From Gemmatimonadaceae bacterium (GTDB lineage Bacteria > Gemmatimonadota > Gemmatimonadetes > Gemmatimonadales > Gemmatimonadaceae), in contig DASYSS010000030.1 in assembly GCA_036003045.1 (NCBI GenBank), positions 1 through 64,000 of the forward strand: a DNA stretch of 64,000 nt, given 5' to 3'. Each line of letters opens with the position of its first letter. Position 1 is the stretch's first letter. A program made the translations under genes and the position numbers. The notes beneath the pieces are model-generated. The model was not told the origin of the DNA, did no database searches, and worked only from the letters and a program-made list of their open reading frames with translations. Below, one piece after another: positions 1 to 9,119 of this stretch.

Positions 1-776
1 GCCCACTCGACGAGCGCGTACTGGCGCGAGCCGTTGTCGTGGTCGAAATCGTATCGCGCGACGAGACTGTACTTCTGTTGATCGAGCCCGTGGCCGGCGC
101 GGATCTCCGGAGAGGTCACGTGCGCGATGCTGCCGCTCAATTCGGTGTGCGGCAGCGGCAGAAGCGTGAGACGCGACGACCACGAGTCGCCAAACCGTCC
201 CCAATTCGGCGCGGCACCCGGCCCGGTCGGCTCGTCGCCGTTGAACACGCCCACCTCGCCGATGACCGGACCGTAGCGGACCGCGCCCACGAGGAGAACG
301 CGCTCCAAGATCTGGCCGAGGTGGTGGTTCACCGGGTACTTCTCGAAGGGGCGCGTCATCGGGTCGTCGCTGCCGAACGGAGCAAACCCGCGTCCAAAGA
401 AGAGTGACGCGTCGAAGGGCGGACGTTGCGCGGTTCCGTCCTTCGGAAACTCCACCCCAGCCAGCAGCTCGTGGATGTACGCGTGCGGATGCCGCCGGTC
501 GACGAAGCCTTCACCGGACGCGCCGGTGACCAGCTCCCCGCGCTGCATGGTGAGTCCCTCGAGATTCAGCGTCCCGATCCCGCGGAGCGATCCCCACTTG
601 GCGTGCGCCATCGCGATCGGCTGCGCGAGGTAGCCCTCGGTCAGATCGGCGCGCGTCGCGGTCGGGTCGGCGCGTGTCGCCACGGGCACCAACTGCGCGC
701 CCGCCTCGATGCTCTGCGCAGAGGAGTCGCGCACGGCGAACAGCGTCGCTAGCGTGACGAGATGGAGAATCCGCAT
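1..776 (-). CDS. putative outer-membrane beta-barrel protein, 3' end outside window
   Basis: This frame is open from an ATG at 774-776 to the left edge, giving about 258 residues without a stop. It starts MRILHLVTLATLFAV and then has an Ala-Gln-Ser cleavage-like site, so a secretory signal peptide is likely. The rest is rich in alternating aromatic and polar stretches with many Gly and Asp residues, as in small outer-membrane barrels, and contains a His-rich patch (RRHPHAYIHELL) near residue 93. I do not recognise the family. The first 15 bases overlap the start of the divergent MATE gene, so the two genes share one promoter region or one of the starts lies further inside. The C-terminus is missing. 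Confidence 0.6.
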   Translation of the reverse strand, partial: MRILHLVTLATLFAVRDSSAQSIEAGAQLVPVATRADPTATRADLTEGYLAQPIAMAHAKWGSLRGIGTLNLEGLTMQRGELVTGASGEGFVDRRHPHAYIHELLAGVEFPKDGTAQRPPFDASLFFGRGFAPFGSDDPMTRPFEKYPVNHHLGQILERVLLVGAVRYGPVIGEVGVFNGDEPTGPGAAPNWGRFGDSWSSRLTLLPLPHTELSGSIAHVTSPEIRAGHGLDQQKYSLVARYDFDHDNGSRQYALVEW

Positions 777-2129
777 TCGGCGAAAAGTAGTGTTGGCGCC
801 GATGAACTGCGGGCGACCGTCGCTCTCGCGGTGCCCGTCGTGCTGGTGCAGCTCGGCTTCATGCTCATGGGCGTCGTCGACACGCTCATGGTCGGCCGAG
901 TCTCGGCGCGCGTGCTCGCCGCGGTGGCGTTGGGGAATCTTTACTACTTCAACGTGACGATTCTGGCGACGGGCAGCCTGATGGCGCTTGACCCGATCGT
1001 CGCGCAGGCCGTCGGCGCGGGCGAGTCGGAGTCGGTCGCGCGGGCGATGCAGCGCGGCTTGATCATCGCGGCGGGATTCTGCGTACTCTGCGCGCTGTGC
1101 ATCGCGCCGGCACCGACGGTGCTGACCACCCTCCGGCAGCCGCCCGAGATCGTCCCCGACGCGTCGACGTATTTGAGAATCTCGCTCATCGGGCTGGCGC
1201 CATATCTCGTGTTCGTGGTGCTGCGACAGAGCTTGCAGGCGATGCACCGCGTCGCGCCGATCGTGTGGACGGTGATCGTCGCCAACCTGTCGAACGCGGG
1301 CTTCAACTGGGTTTTCGTGTACGGACACTTCGGGAGTCCTGCGCTGGGCGCGGCGGGAAGCGCCATCGCCACGGCGATCAGCCGATGGCTGATGCTGCTG
1401 CTCCTGCTGGCCGGCGCGTGGCGCGAGCTGCGGCCGTTGATGTTCCCGGTTCGAGACGAGATTGGCTCCTGGCCGGCCCTCTCGCAGATGCTTCGTATCG
1501 GCCTGCCAATCGGGGCGCAGCAAGGGCTCGAGGCGGCGGCGTTCGGCGCGATCGGTTTGCTCATGGGTGTGCTCGGAACGATCGAGATGGCGGCGCACCA
1601 AGTCGCGATCACGCTCGCGGCGTTCACCTTCATGGTGCCGCTCGGCGTCGGCTCGGCGACCGCGGTGCGCGTAGGGCGGGCAATCGGAGCGGCGGACATG
1701 CCCCGCGCACGGGCGGCCATCCGCGCGTCGTATCTGTGCGGCGTGGGTTTCATGGCGATCACCGCGATCGCGTTCATCTGGGTGCCGCACCTCCTGGCCG
1801 CCGCGTTCACTCCGGACGTCCGCGTCATCGCGCTCGCGTCGACGCTTATTCCGATTGCCGGCGTCTTTCAAATGTTCGACGGCGGACAGGCGGTCGGCGC
1901 GGGCGTGTTGCGCGGCGCCGGCGACACGAAGGCGCCGCTCGTGACGATGCTCGCCAGCTATTGGCTGTTCGGCGTTCCCGTGAGCGCGTATCTCGGATTT
2001 CGCACTTCACTGGGCGCCGCGGGGCTGTGGTGGGGATTCGTCGTGTCGCTCGCCGGCGTGGCGATTTTTCTCTTTCTACGAATTCGGGTCGTCTTCGCGC
2101 AGTCGGTCGGCCGCGTTCGCGAGCAGTAG
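762..2129 (+). CDS. MATE family multidrug/Na+ efflux transporter
   Basis: The 455-residue protein has about twelve hydrophobic segments in two homologous halves, the usual size and layout of NorM-type MATE transporters. The N-terminal part carries the family pattern AVPVVLVQLGFMLMGVVDT, and the second half carries GLPIGAQQGLE and MAAHQVAI, which are MATE hallmarks. Such proteins export cationic compounds across the inner membrane in exchange for Na+ or H+. The ATG at 762 lies inside the start region of the divergent gene, and no clear Shine-Dalgarno sequence precedes it. The 3' end overlaps the convergent kinase gene by 54 bases. The substrate cannot be read from the sequence. Confidence 0.9.
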   Translation: MENPHSAKSSVGADELRATVALAVPVVLVQLGFMLMGVVDTLMVGRVSARVLAAVALGNLYYFNVTILATGSLMALDPIVAQAVGAGESESVARAMQRGLIIAAGFCVLCALCIAPAPTVLTTLRQPPEIVPDASTYLRISLIGLAPYLVFVVLRQSLQAMHRVAPIVWTVIVANLSNAGFNWVFVYGHFGSPALGAAGSAIATAISRWLMLLLLLAGAWRELRPLMFPVRDEIGSWPALSQMLRIGLPIGAQQGLEAAAFGAIGLLMGVLGTIEMAAHQVAITLAAFTFMVPLGVGSATAVRVGRAIGAADMPRARAAIRASYLCGVGFMAITAIAFIWVPHLLAAAFTPDVRVIALASTLIPIAGVFQMFDGGQAVGAGVLRGAGDTKAPLVTMLASYWLFGVPVSAYLGFRTSLGAAGLWWGFVVSLAGVAIFLFLRIRVVFAQSVGRVREQ

Positions 2130-2633
2130 GGCGTCGATCGCCTCGGCGGCGCGCTCGAACCGCTCGGTGCGGTTGCCGGTCATCGCGGCGACGGGCGCGC
2201 CGGAGTTGTATACGGCGGCGCGAAAGAGGCGCTGCATCTCCTCGCGCATGTGGCCGCGGTCGCGAATGCCATCCGCGATCCACGGCACGTCGATCTCGCA
2301 CAGAAGGTAGAGGTCGGGAGCACGTTGTCGCGCCGCTTCCGCGATCCACGCCGGACATTTGCCGAAATAGTGCTCGCAGTAGACGACGGTGCTGAGCAGG
2401 TCGGTGTCCTGCACGACCATCGAGTTGCCGCGCGCGATCGCGGCGTCCTCGAGCGACATCTGTCCGCGCGCGATCGGACCGTGATCGGAGAATTCGATAA
2501 CGCCGTGTCGCGCCGCGGCAAATTCGCGCACGAACTCCGGCACGAGCTCGGCGCGATAGTGCCGCGCCACTTGCTCGGCGAGCGTCGTCTTGCCGGTGGA
2601 CTCCGAGCCGGTGACGACGACGCGCACCGTCAC
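2076..2633 (-). CDS. nadR: ribosylnicotinamide kinase (NadR C-terminal-type AAA ATPase)
   Basis: The 185-residue protein begins with a strand and a Walker A loop, VVVTGSESTGKTT, followed by the VPEFVREF segment and VVQDTDLLSTVVY typical of the kinase domain of NadR. It should phosphorylate nicotinamide riboside to NMN. The nucleotidyltransferase and DNA-binding domains of E. coli NadR are absent, so this is a stand-alone kinase. The GTG start at 2633 overlaps the pnuC stop in a GTGA junction, which implies translational coupling to the riboside importer just upstream and fixes the pathway: import by PnuC, then trapping by phosphorylation. A second GTG two codons in is an alternative start. 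Confidence 0.85.
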   Translation of the reverse strand: MTVRVVVTGSESTGKTTLAEQVARHYRAELVPEFVREFAAARHGVIEFSDHGPIARGQMSLEDAAIARGNSMVVQDTDLLSTVVYCEHYFGKCPAWIAEAARQRAPDLYLLCEIDVPWIADGIRDRGHMREEMQRLFRAAVYNSGAPVAAMTGNRTERFERAAEAIDALLLANAADRLREDDPNS

Positions 2634-3268
2634 GCCGTCGCGGTCTCCGACGCCGGCACCGCCAAAGAATCGCCGCGGCTCGCGAGCGACTTCTTCCATG
2701 CGATGTGCCCCATCACGGCGAGGATCAGGTAGATCGCGTAGTTGCCCGCGGTGAGGTAGAGGCCCTTGAAGATGAACATCCCGATGTAGACGACGTCGAC
2801 GACGATCCAGAGCGTCCAGTTCTCGAGCATCTTGCGCGTCATCAGGTACTGCGCCACGAGGCTCGTCGTGGTCGTCGCGGCGTCGACGTAAGGCAAGGCC
2901 ACGCCCGAAAGGTGCGACGTGGATGCGCCGAGGATCGCCCAGGTGGCGACACCGATTCCCGTCAGGATTCCCCAGAGTCGAGCCGGCGTCCTCGAGACCT
3001 TGAGCGTCGTACGTCCTTTGCCCCCGTACAGCCACTCGTACCAACCGTAGAGCGACAATGCGAAGTAGACGACCTGCAGTCCCATGTCGGAGTAGAGACC
3101 GGCCGATTGGAACAGCGCGAAGTACAGCGCGACGTTCACCAGCGCGGTGGGCCAGCTCCAAATGTGCTCTTTGACGCTGAGGAGCACGCTCACGACGCCG
3201 AAGATGACGGCGACCAGCTCGAGACAGCTCGAGCCGTGCGCCGTGAGCCACGCGCAAAACGCACCCAT
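2630..3268 (-). CDS. pnuC: PnuC-type nicotinamide riboside transporter
   Basis: The 212-residue inner-membrane protein has seven or so hydrophobic segments and the PnuC signatures WPTALVNVALYF and LYGWYEWLYGG near the N-terminal third. PnuC carriers let nicotinamide riboside diffuse in, and import is driven by later phosphorylation. The kinase gene overlaps its stop codon by four bases, which supports this substrate class over the thiamine (PnuT) or riboflavin (PnuX) relatives. I use the ATG at 3268, preceded by GGGA; a TTG six bases upstream is possible. I see no NAD or TPP riboswitch in the short gap before it. The tricorn-like protease gene ends 25 bases upstream on the same strand. Confidence 0.9.
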   Translation of the reverse strand: MGAFCAWLTAHGSSCLELVAVIFGVVSVLLSVKEHIWSWPTALVNVALYFALFQSAGLYSDMGLQVVYFALSLYGWYEWLYGGKGRTTLKVSRTPARLWGILTGIGVATWAILGASTSHLSGVALPYVDAATTTTSLVAQYLMTRKMLENWTLWIVVDVVYIGMFIFKGLYLTAGNYAIYLILAVMGHIAWKKSLASRGDSLAVPASETATA

Positions 3269-3293
3269 CGTCAATTTCCCAGACCAACGCGCT

Positions 3294-6200
3294 TCATTGC
3301 TTGGCGCCGGCCCGGTCGAGGAGCGCCTTCACCGCGGCGTCGAGCTGTGAATCGCGGCCGGTGTAGCTCTCACCCACGGGCCGCCGCACGAGAACGTCGA
3401 CCGCGCGCGGATGCATTTCCATGTCCTTGCCCGCCGCGTCGGTGATTCGCTCGAAGGGCACGCGGACCGACGACGATCCATCGAGCAGGCCGAAGTCCGA
3501 GGTAAAGATGATCCAGCCGGCCGTCGGTTCGCCGACCACCGGCCCGAGCTTGAGCGAGCGATAGCCCTCCGTAAAATCTTCCGCGTCGGACAGCGAGTGC
3601 ATGTTGGTGACGAGTGCCGTCGGCTTCTCGAGGGAACGCTGCCCGACGACCGACCGGCCGCCGCCGGTGCCGAAATCGCGTGGCGTGAACTGCAGGTAGC
3701 CGCGCCGCGCGAAGACGTCGATCGCGTAGGGATTCACGAAGCCGCCGTTGTTGTTGCGAATGTCGACGACGACGCCCTGTTTGTCGCGGTTCTCGGTGTC
3801 GAGGTCGACGTACAACTGCTGAAGCGAGCCGGCGCCCATGTCCTGCATGTGGACGTAACCGAGCGTTCCGCCGCTCATCTTCGCGACGTACGCGCGGCGG
3901 CTCTCGACCCAATCGCGGTAGACGAGACCGCGCTCGGTCGCGAGGTTGATCGGCCGAATCGCGATCGTGCGCGCGCCGGCGCCGTCCGCCGTGCGGCTCA
4001 CCGCGATCTCGACGCGCCGGTTCGTCTTGTACAACAACAGCGAATCGAGATTGACGGAGCCGTCGACCCGTACGCCATCGACGGACTGGATGTAGTCACC
4101 CGGCGTGACGTCGGCGAGGGCGGCGGGGCTCAAGTTCAACACTTCGACGATGCGCAGCTTGCCGCGTTGCTCGTATTCGGCGCGATCAAAGCGAAGGCCG
4201 AGCCGGCCGACGTTGGGCTGCGGCGAGAAGCTCGGACCGTTCACGCCGGAGTGTGAGGCGTTCAGCTCGCCGACCATGAGCTTCATGATGCGCCGGAGAT
4301 CCTCGGTGCTCTGCGCGCCGGCGGCGTACGGCTCGTACCGCTTCTCGACGGCGGGCCAGTCCACGCCGTTCATGTGCGGCTCGAAGAAGTTGCCGGCGAG
4401 AATGCTCCATGCCTCGTGGAAAACGGCGAGCTTCTCACGCGCGAAATCGATATCGAGGTCGGCCGAAACCGCGATCGTTCGCACGGCGCGCGAATCGACG
4501 TTGATCGCGGCCAGCCGTCCGTTCTCGAGGTAGTAGACCTCTTTGCCGTCCGGGCTGAACTGCGCGTTCTGCTTGAATCCGGGCGTGGACGTGAGCTGGC
4601 GCGCAACGGCGGGTCCACTCGCCAATTCGTCGAGCGAGAACGTGTACAGGTTCGCCTGTCCCGCGGCGGCCGCGTTCAAAAGCGCCGTCTTGCCGTCGGG
4701 GCTGATGACGACCGTGCGCACATCCACGCCGATCGGCAGGAAGCTGATCCGCCGCCGGATGTCATCGAACACGACCCGCGTCGATTTTTTCGCCGCGCCC
4801 CGGGCCGAATCGCTGCGCAGCGTCGCGCTGTCACGCTGCGGCGGCGCGGGCTGCGGCGCCGGTTGAACGGGCGTTCCCGGACGCGTCGGCGCGAACAGCT
4901 CGCGGAATTGATCCTCCCGGAACTGGGGCGTCCTCGGCACCAAATCCACGCGCGCGAGCACGGCCTGTTCCGTGCGCTGCGATGAATCGAACAGTAGGTA
5001 CGTACCGTCGGGGCTCCACGCAATCGAATTGCCGAACGCATTCGACAAGAACGAAATGGGCTTTCCGCCGCCGCCGTTCACGGAGGCGATGTTCGGATTC
5101 TGGAACTGACCGGCGCCCACGTTGAGATAGGCGATCCATTGGCCGTCGGGCGACCACGCGATCTGACGCTCCGACAAGAACGGCGGACGATCGAGCTGCC
5201 CGGCGGCGACAACGCGGTCTTGCTTCGTCGCGACGTCGATCACGCGGAGCTCCTTCCCACCGCGGTCGAACGCGATCGACCTGCCGTCTGGAGACCAGGC
5301 GGGCGAAACGTCGTCCAGCGGACCGTCGGTGAGCTTCGTTTCGGTGCGGGTGCCGAAGTCGTACACGAATAGGTGCGCCGACCCGTCGCGGCTCGACACG
5401 TAGGCCAGGCGCCGGCTGTCCGGCGCCCATGCCAGCTGGAGCTCGAGCTCCGGAGTCGTCGTGATGCGCGCGGCCTCACCGCCGTCGCGCGCCGAAGCGG
5501 CGAAGACGTCGCCGTGCGCCACGAACGCCACCTTCTTGCCGTCGGGCGAGAGCGCGAGCGATTGAAAACCTTGCGCGAGCACTTGATGCTCGACGATCGG
5601 CGCCGTCGCGGCGCCGCGCAGCGTGATCGGAACGCGGGTTGCCTTGCCCGTCGCGACGTCCAGCGACCAGATGCCGAAGTCGCGCTCGAAGACGATCGCT
5701 TTGCCGTCGTATGCGATCGTCGGCCAGATCACGCGGCCGTCGGTGAAGGACGTGACGGCCTTCGCGGCCCCACCGCCGCTCGCCGATGCCGTCCAGATGT
5801 TCTCGCTGCCGCTCTTGTCGGACACGTAGTAGAGCGCTTTCGCGTCGGCGCTCCACATCGGCCATGCGTCGCGCGCGTCGTCCTTCGTCACCGCTTCGTA
5901 ACGCGGAGATTCGCCGCTCAAATGCACGAGCCAGATCTGGCTTTCGTCGATGTGGCTGTGCCCCTTCCGCCACCAATCCGTCGAGGTGCGACCTGTCCCT
6001 GTGAATGCGATGGTGTTCGCATCGGCCGGCGACGGCGCGGACCAGTACTCCTGCGTGAACCGGTCCGCGCTCACGGCCATCGGCGTGCCGCCGGTCGCGT
6101 TCACGCGGAAAATGTCATTCATCCCGTTCACGTCCTGACTGCCGGACGAGAAGTAGATCCATTTGCCGTCTCGCGACCACGCGTCGAGCTGTTCCGACAC

Positions 6201-6596
6201 GTCGTCGAACGTCACGCGATCCAGGCGACCCGTCGCCAGCGTGAGCACGTAGATGTCGCCGTTCCCCGTGCGCGTCGACATGAACGCGAGTTTGGTTCCG
6301 TCCGGCGAATAGAGAGGTCGTGAATCGTACGCCGGATGCGACACCAACAGCCTCGCTTCACCGCCGCCGGCCGGAACCGTCCAGATGTCACCACCCGACA
6401 CGAACGCGATCTCGCGCCGGTCCGGCGAGAGCGACGGCTCGGACATCGCCGACAGCGGCGTCACGGGCGCGGTTTTCTCCGCGGGCGCGTGGGGGAGCGC
6501 CGCGATCAGAAGCCCTGCGCCACAGAAAAGATTGACCGGGGACGAGATGGAGACTGCCATCGGACGCGCTCGGCGAAAGAGAAGTGCCTCCAACAT
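3294..6596 (-). CDS. secreted tricorn-like protease: WD40-like propeller, PDZ, S41 peptidase
   Basis: From the ATG at 6596 the protein is 1100 residues, with a signal peptide (RRARP n-region, a hydrophobic core around FCGAGLLIAAL and an APA site). The first two thirds contain many PD40 repeats of the form SPDG...IAF or ...WSPDGR, forming one or two beta propellers. A tricorn core domain follows, then a PDZ domain (around PGDYIQSVDGVRV) and a C-terminal S41 peptidase domain with TNMHSLSDAEDF, where the Ser before Asp-Ala-Glu matches the tricorn nucleophile region. It should degrade peptides in the periplasm or outside. An ATG at 6560 would still leave a hydrophobic leader. The gene is divergent from sua5, with a 52-base gap. 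Confidence 0.85.
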   Translation of the reverse strand: MLEALLFRRARPMAVSISSPVNLFCGAGLLIAALPHAPAEKTAPVTPLSAMSEPSLSPDRREIAFVSGGDIWTVPAGGGEARLLVSHPAYDSRPLYSPDGTKLAFMSTRTGNGDIYVLTLATGRLDRVTFDDVSEQLDAWSRDGKWIYFSSGSQDVNGMNDIFRVNATGGTPMAVSADRFTQEYWSAPSPADANTIAFTGTGRTSTDWWRKGHSHIDESQIWLVHLSGESPRYEAVTKDDARDAWPMWSADAKALYYVSDKSGSENIWTASASGGGAAKAVTSFTDGRVIWPTIAYDGKAIVFERDFGIWSLDVATGKATRVPITLRGAATAPIVEHQVLAQGFQSLALSPDGKKVAFVAHGDVFAASARDGGEAARITTTPELELQLAWAPDSRRLAYVSSRDGSAHLFVYDFGTRTETKLTDGPLDDVSPAWSPDGRSIAFDRGGKELRVIDVATKQDRVVAAGQLDRPPFLSERQIAWSPDGQWIAYLNVGAGQFQNPNIASVNGGGGKPISFLSNAFGNSIAWSPDGTYLLFDSSQRTEQAVLARVDLVPRTPQFREDQFRELFAPTRPGTPVQPAPQPAPPQRDSATLRSDSARGAAKKSTRVVFDDIRRRISFLPIGVDVRTVVISPDGKTALLNAAAAGQANLYTFSLDELASGPAVARQLTSTPGFKQNAQFSPDGKEVYYLENGRLAAINVDSRAVRTIAVSADLDIDFAREKLAVFHEAWSILAGNFFEPHMNGVDWPAVEKRYEPYAAGAQSTEDLRRIMKLMVGELNASHSGVNGPSFSPQPNVGRLGLRFDRAEYEQRGKLRIVEVLNLSPAALADVTPGDYIQSVDGVRVDGSVNLDSLLLYKTNRRVEIAVSRTADGAGARTIAIRPINLATERGLVYRDWVESRRAYVAKMSGGTLGYVHMQDMGAGSLQQLYVDLDTENRDKQGVVVDIRNNNGGFVNPYAIDVFARRGYLQFTPRDFGTGGGRSVVGQRSLEKPTALVTNMHSLSDAEDFTEGYRSLKLGPVVGEPTAGWIIFTSDFGLLDGSSSVRVPFERITDAAGKDMEMHPRAVDVLVRRPVGESYTGRDSQLDAAVKALLDRAGAKQ

Positions 6597-6648
6597 AGTG
6601 CGCGCACCGGCAGGTCGCGGAAGGGCGGACGCTAGGTTTCTGTTCGCA

Positions 6649-7680
6649 ATGTTGCAACGCGTCGATCCGCAGCGCCCCGACGAGACGATCATCGCCCGCG
6701 CCGCCGACATCCTTCGCCGCGGAGGCCTCGTGGCCTTCCCGACCGAGACAGTTTACGGACTCGGCGCCGACGCCCTCGATCCCGCCGCCGTCGATCGAAT
6801 CTTCGCCGCAAAGGGGCGGCCGCTGTTCAATCCGCTGATCGTACACGTCGCGGACGCCGACCACGCGCGCGACGTCGTTGCTGTGTGGCCCGACAGTGCC
6901 GAGCGCCTGGCTCGCGCATTCTGGCCCGGACCATTGACGCTCGTCCTTCCGAAGCGTCCTGAAGTTCCTTTGAGCGTGACAGCCGGTCTGGACACTGTGG
7001 CGGTTCGAGTGCCCTCTCATCCCGTCGCGCGGGCGCTTCTGCTGGCCGCGGGCATCCCCATTGCCGCGCCAAGCGCGAACCGATCGACTGGAGTGTCACC
7101 GACCACGGGATCGCACGTCGAAAAATCGCTCGGCGACGCGGTCGATCTCATCCTCGACGCAGGCGCGACCACCGTCGGTATCGAATCCACGGTGGTCGAC
7201 CTGACCGTCGATCTCCCGTCTGTGCTCCGCCCCGGAATGATCACGCGCGATGACCTGGAACGCGTCCTCGGCAAGCTCGGACAAGGGCGACACATCGTCG
7301 AGTTTCGCCCGCATGAGCCATCGCCTTCTCCCGACGCCGGGGATGCGCCGCGACGATCTCCCGGCATGCTCCACCTGCACTACGCCCCGCGGGCCGCGCT
7401 CGTCCTTCGCACGCGAGCGAACCTGGGTCGGCTGTTCGACGCGGAGGAGAGTGCCGACCGGCGCGTCGGCGCGATTCTGATTACCGAGGCAATTCCGTCA
7501 ACGGGAACGCGGCGCGTGATTGTCCTCGGCGACGATCCCACGCGCTACGCGGCATCGCTGTACGCCGCGCTTCACGAGCTCGACGAGGCCGGTGTCGACG
7601 TCATCGTTGTCGAGAGGCCGCCGGAAAACCCAGAGTGGACCGCCATTCTCGACCGCCTCAACCGCGCGCAGCACCGCTGA
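6649..7680 (+). CDS. sua5: L-threonylcarbamoyladenylate synthase (Sua5/YwlC, long form)
   Basis: The 343-residue protein has the YrdC domain in its first 200 residues, with FPTETVYGLGADAL and the KGRPLFNPLIVHV stretch that binds ATP, bicarbonate and threonine. A linker rich in Pro and Ser follows, then the Sua5 C-terminal domain starting near SPGMLHLHYAP. It makes threonylcarbamoyl-AMP, the donor for t6A37 of ANN-decoding tRNAs. I chose the ATG at 6649 because homology starts just after it; the longer in-frame extension is antisense to the protease signal peptide. Its neighbours have no clear functional link. Confidence 0.92.
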   Translation: MLQRVDPQRPDETIIARAADILRRGGLVAFPTETVYGLGADALDPAAVDRIFAAKGRPLFNPLIVHVADADHARDVVAVWPDSAERLARAFWPGPLTLVLPKRPEVPLSVTAGLDTVAVRVPSHPVARALLLAAGIPIAAPSANRSTGVSPTTGSHVEKSLGDAVDLILDAGATTVGIESTVVDLTVDLPSVLRPGMITRDDLERVLGKLGQGRHIVEFRPHEPSPSPDAGDAPRRSPGMLHLHYAPRAALVLRTRANLGRLFDAEESADRRVGAILITEAIPSTGTRRVIVLGDDPTRYAASLYAALHELDEAGVDVIVVERPPENPEWTAILDRLNRAQHR

Positions 7681-7862
7681 TCGCTCTTCGAACGCCGTCT
7701 CGCCGAGCGTTTTGTCGTGCCATTCGGAGACACGGGTAAACTGAAAGGCAAAACGGGTGGGACTGAAGAGCAAAAACGGAAACTGCGAAGGCCCTTCTCT
7801 TCGTCTCGAAGCCTCGGCGTGCGAAAAAGATCCGCCTGTTCATCTCGCCGAATTGATCGCGC

Positions 7863-8966
7863 CTAGAACACGCTCTGAAACGCAACCAGCACGAACGTCG
7901 CCGCCGGCGGCGAGAGGACGTTGGGAAACGTCTGTCGAATCACGTTGACCGCGAACTTGGCGACGGATCCATCGAGTTGGCAGCTGGCTCCAACGGTCAG
8001 TTGTCGCTCGAGGCCGTCCGTGAGACCCGTCTCATGCTCGAGGTCTCGGTCCCACGAATCGAATCGCGTCACGAACTGAAGGAGGTTGTTCGGCCGAAAC
8101 GCGCCGAGCGTATACCAGCCGAACCGGTGAAGGCCACCGTCGCGCGCCGACATCGTCTCGGCGCGAAGCGTGAATCGAGCGTCGCGATACTGAACCTCCG
8201 ACCCGGCACGCTCGCGGCGCTGCGCGAATACGCCGGGCTCGTACGCGCCCGAGCCGCCGAACTCCAGCTCGGGGACGAGAAGGATGTGGTAGGCGACGCG
8301 GCCGACGACGGCCTTCTGGGCATTGCCGTCGATGATGCCGACGTCGTCGCCCGTTCCGTTGAACACGCCGCCGTGGTACTCGATGCCCACCGGCGTAAAC
8401 CCGTTCGCCGACGCGCCGGCGTCGCGAACGTCGCCGAGTCCGGTGGCGCGCGAGCGCTCGACGATGAACATCGCCCGCTCGATCGTTTCGACCGACGACG
8501 TTGGAATCGTCCCCTCGAGCGACAGGGGGATGATCTGTTGGCCGACGTCCGCGCTGAACGACTTGCTCTGCACCCAGGTGATGGCGGCGTCTTGCAGCAT
8601 CCGCGACCGCTCGTCCGCGCTCGCCGCCGTCAGTGCTTTGGCATCGATCGTGTCACCGTTGGCCAGCACGAGGGCGAGCGCTTTGGCGGCGTCGAAACCG
8701 ATCCGCCAGCGCACATGCGGCGACATCTGGCCGTTGAATTTCAGATCGGCTTTACGCAGTCGAAACCCGTCCGTCGTCGTGGGATCGCCGGAGCGGTAGT
8801 ACGTCTGGATGAAGCCGTGGATCTCGGGCGGCACCAGAGCGACGCGCGCGATGACCGAATCCTGCGCGCTCGCCGAACGCCAGCCTCCTCCCACACCCGC
8901 GAGGACGAAGGCCGTGAAAAAACCTGCGGCATGCGCCCAGCGGACGCGGGCGCTGACGTTGAGCAT
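7863..8966 (-). CDS. phosphate-selective porin O/P-like outer-membrane protein
   Basis: The 367-residue product has a signal peptide (hydrophobic core GFFTAFVLAGVGGGW, cleavage after SASAQ) and a beta-barrel pattern of alternating strands with GFRLRKADLKFNG and PHVRWRIGFDAAKA near the N-terminus, typical of the OprO/OprP family. It ends in Phe (FQSVF), the usual C-terminal signal for outer-membrane barrel insertion. The gene is divergent from a secreted phosphoesterase gene with a 153-base shared upstream region, which fits a role in anion or phosphate uptake. The long upstream in-frame extension lacks signal-peptide features and was dropped. Selectivity is inferred from family resemblance. 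Confidence 0.72.
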   Translation of the reverse strand: MLNVSARVRWAHAAGFFTAFVLAGVGGGWRSASAQDSVIARVALVPPEIHGFIQTYYRSGDPTTTDGFRLRKADLKFNGQMSPHVRWRIGFDAAKALALVLANGDTIDAKALTAASADERSRMLQDAAITWVQSKSFSADVGQQIIPLSLEGTIPTSSVETIERAMFIVERSRATGLGDVRDAGASANGFTPVGIEYHGGVFNGTGDDVGIIDGNAQKAVVGRVAYHILLVPELEFGGSGAYEPGVFAQRRERAGSEVQYRDARFTLRAETMSARDGGLHRFGWYTLGAFRPNNLLQFVTRFDSWDRDLEHETGLTDGLERQLTVGASCQLDGSVAKFAVNVIRQTFPNVLSPPAATFVLVAFQSVF

Positions 8967-9119
8967 GTGCGATCTGTCGAGGAAGCAGGGCCGTGGTGGG
9001 AGTCGGCCCCGGCGTGACGCGAGCCGTCGATCGTGCAGTATGTTAATGCGTCTCAGCTTTTTCCGGTGGCGTGACGAATCCGCCCCGCCTGTTGGAGTCA
9101 ATTGAATCCCCCACCCACT

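Noticed and set aside
1097..2395. A 432-residue plus-strand frame overlapping the MATE gene
   Set aside because: Arg-rich shadow of the MATE frame, without a start signal or recognisable motif.
3269..3293. NAD-II or other riboswitch upstream of pnuC
   Set aside because: The gap is about 25 bases, which cannot hold an aptamer.
7681..7720. Possible terminator after sua5 (CGCTC...GAGCG then TTTT)
   Set aside because: The stem is only five base pairs with a long loop, too weak to list.
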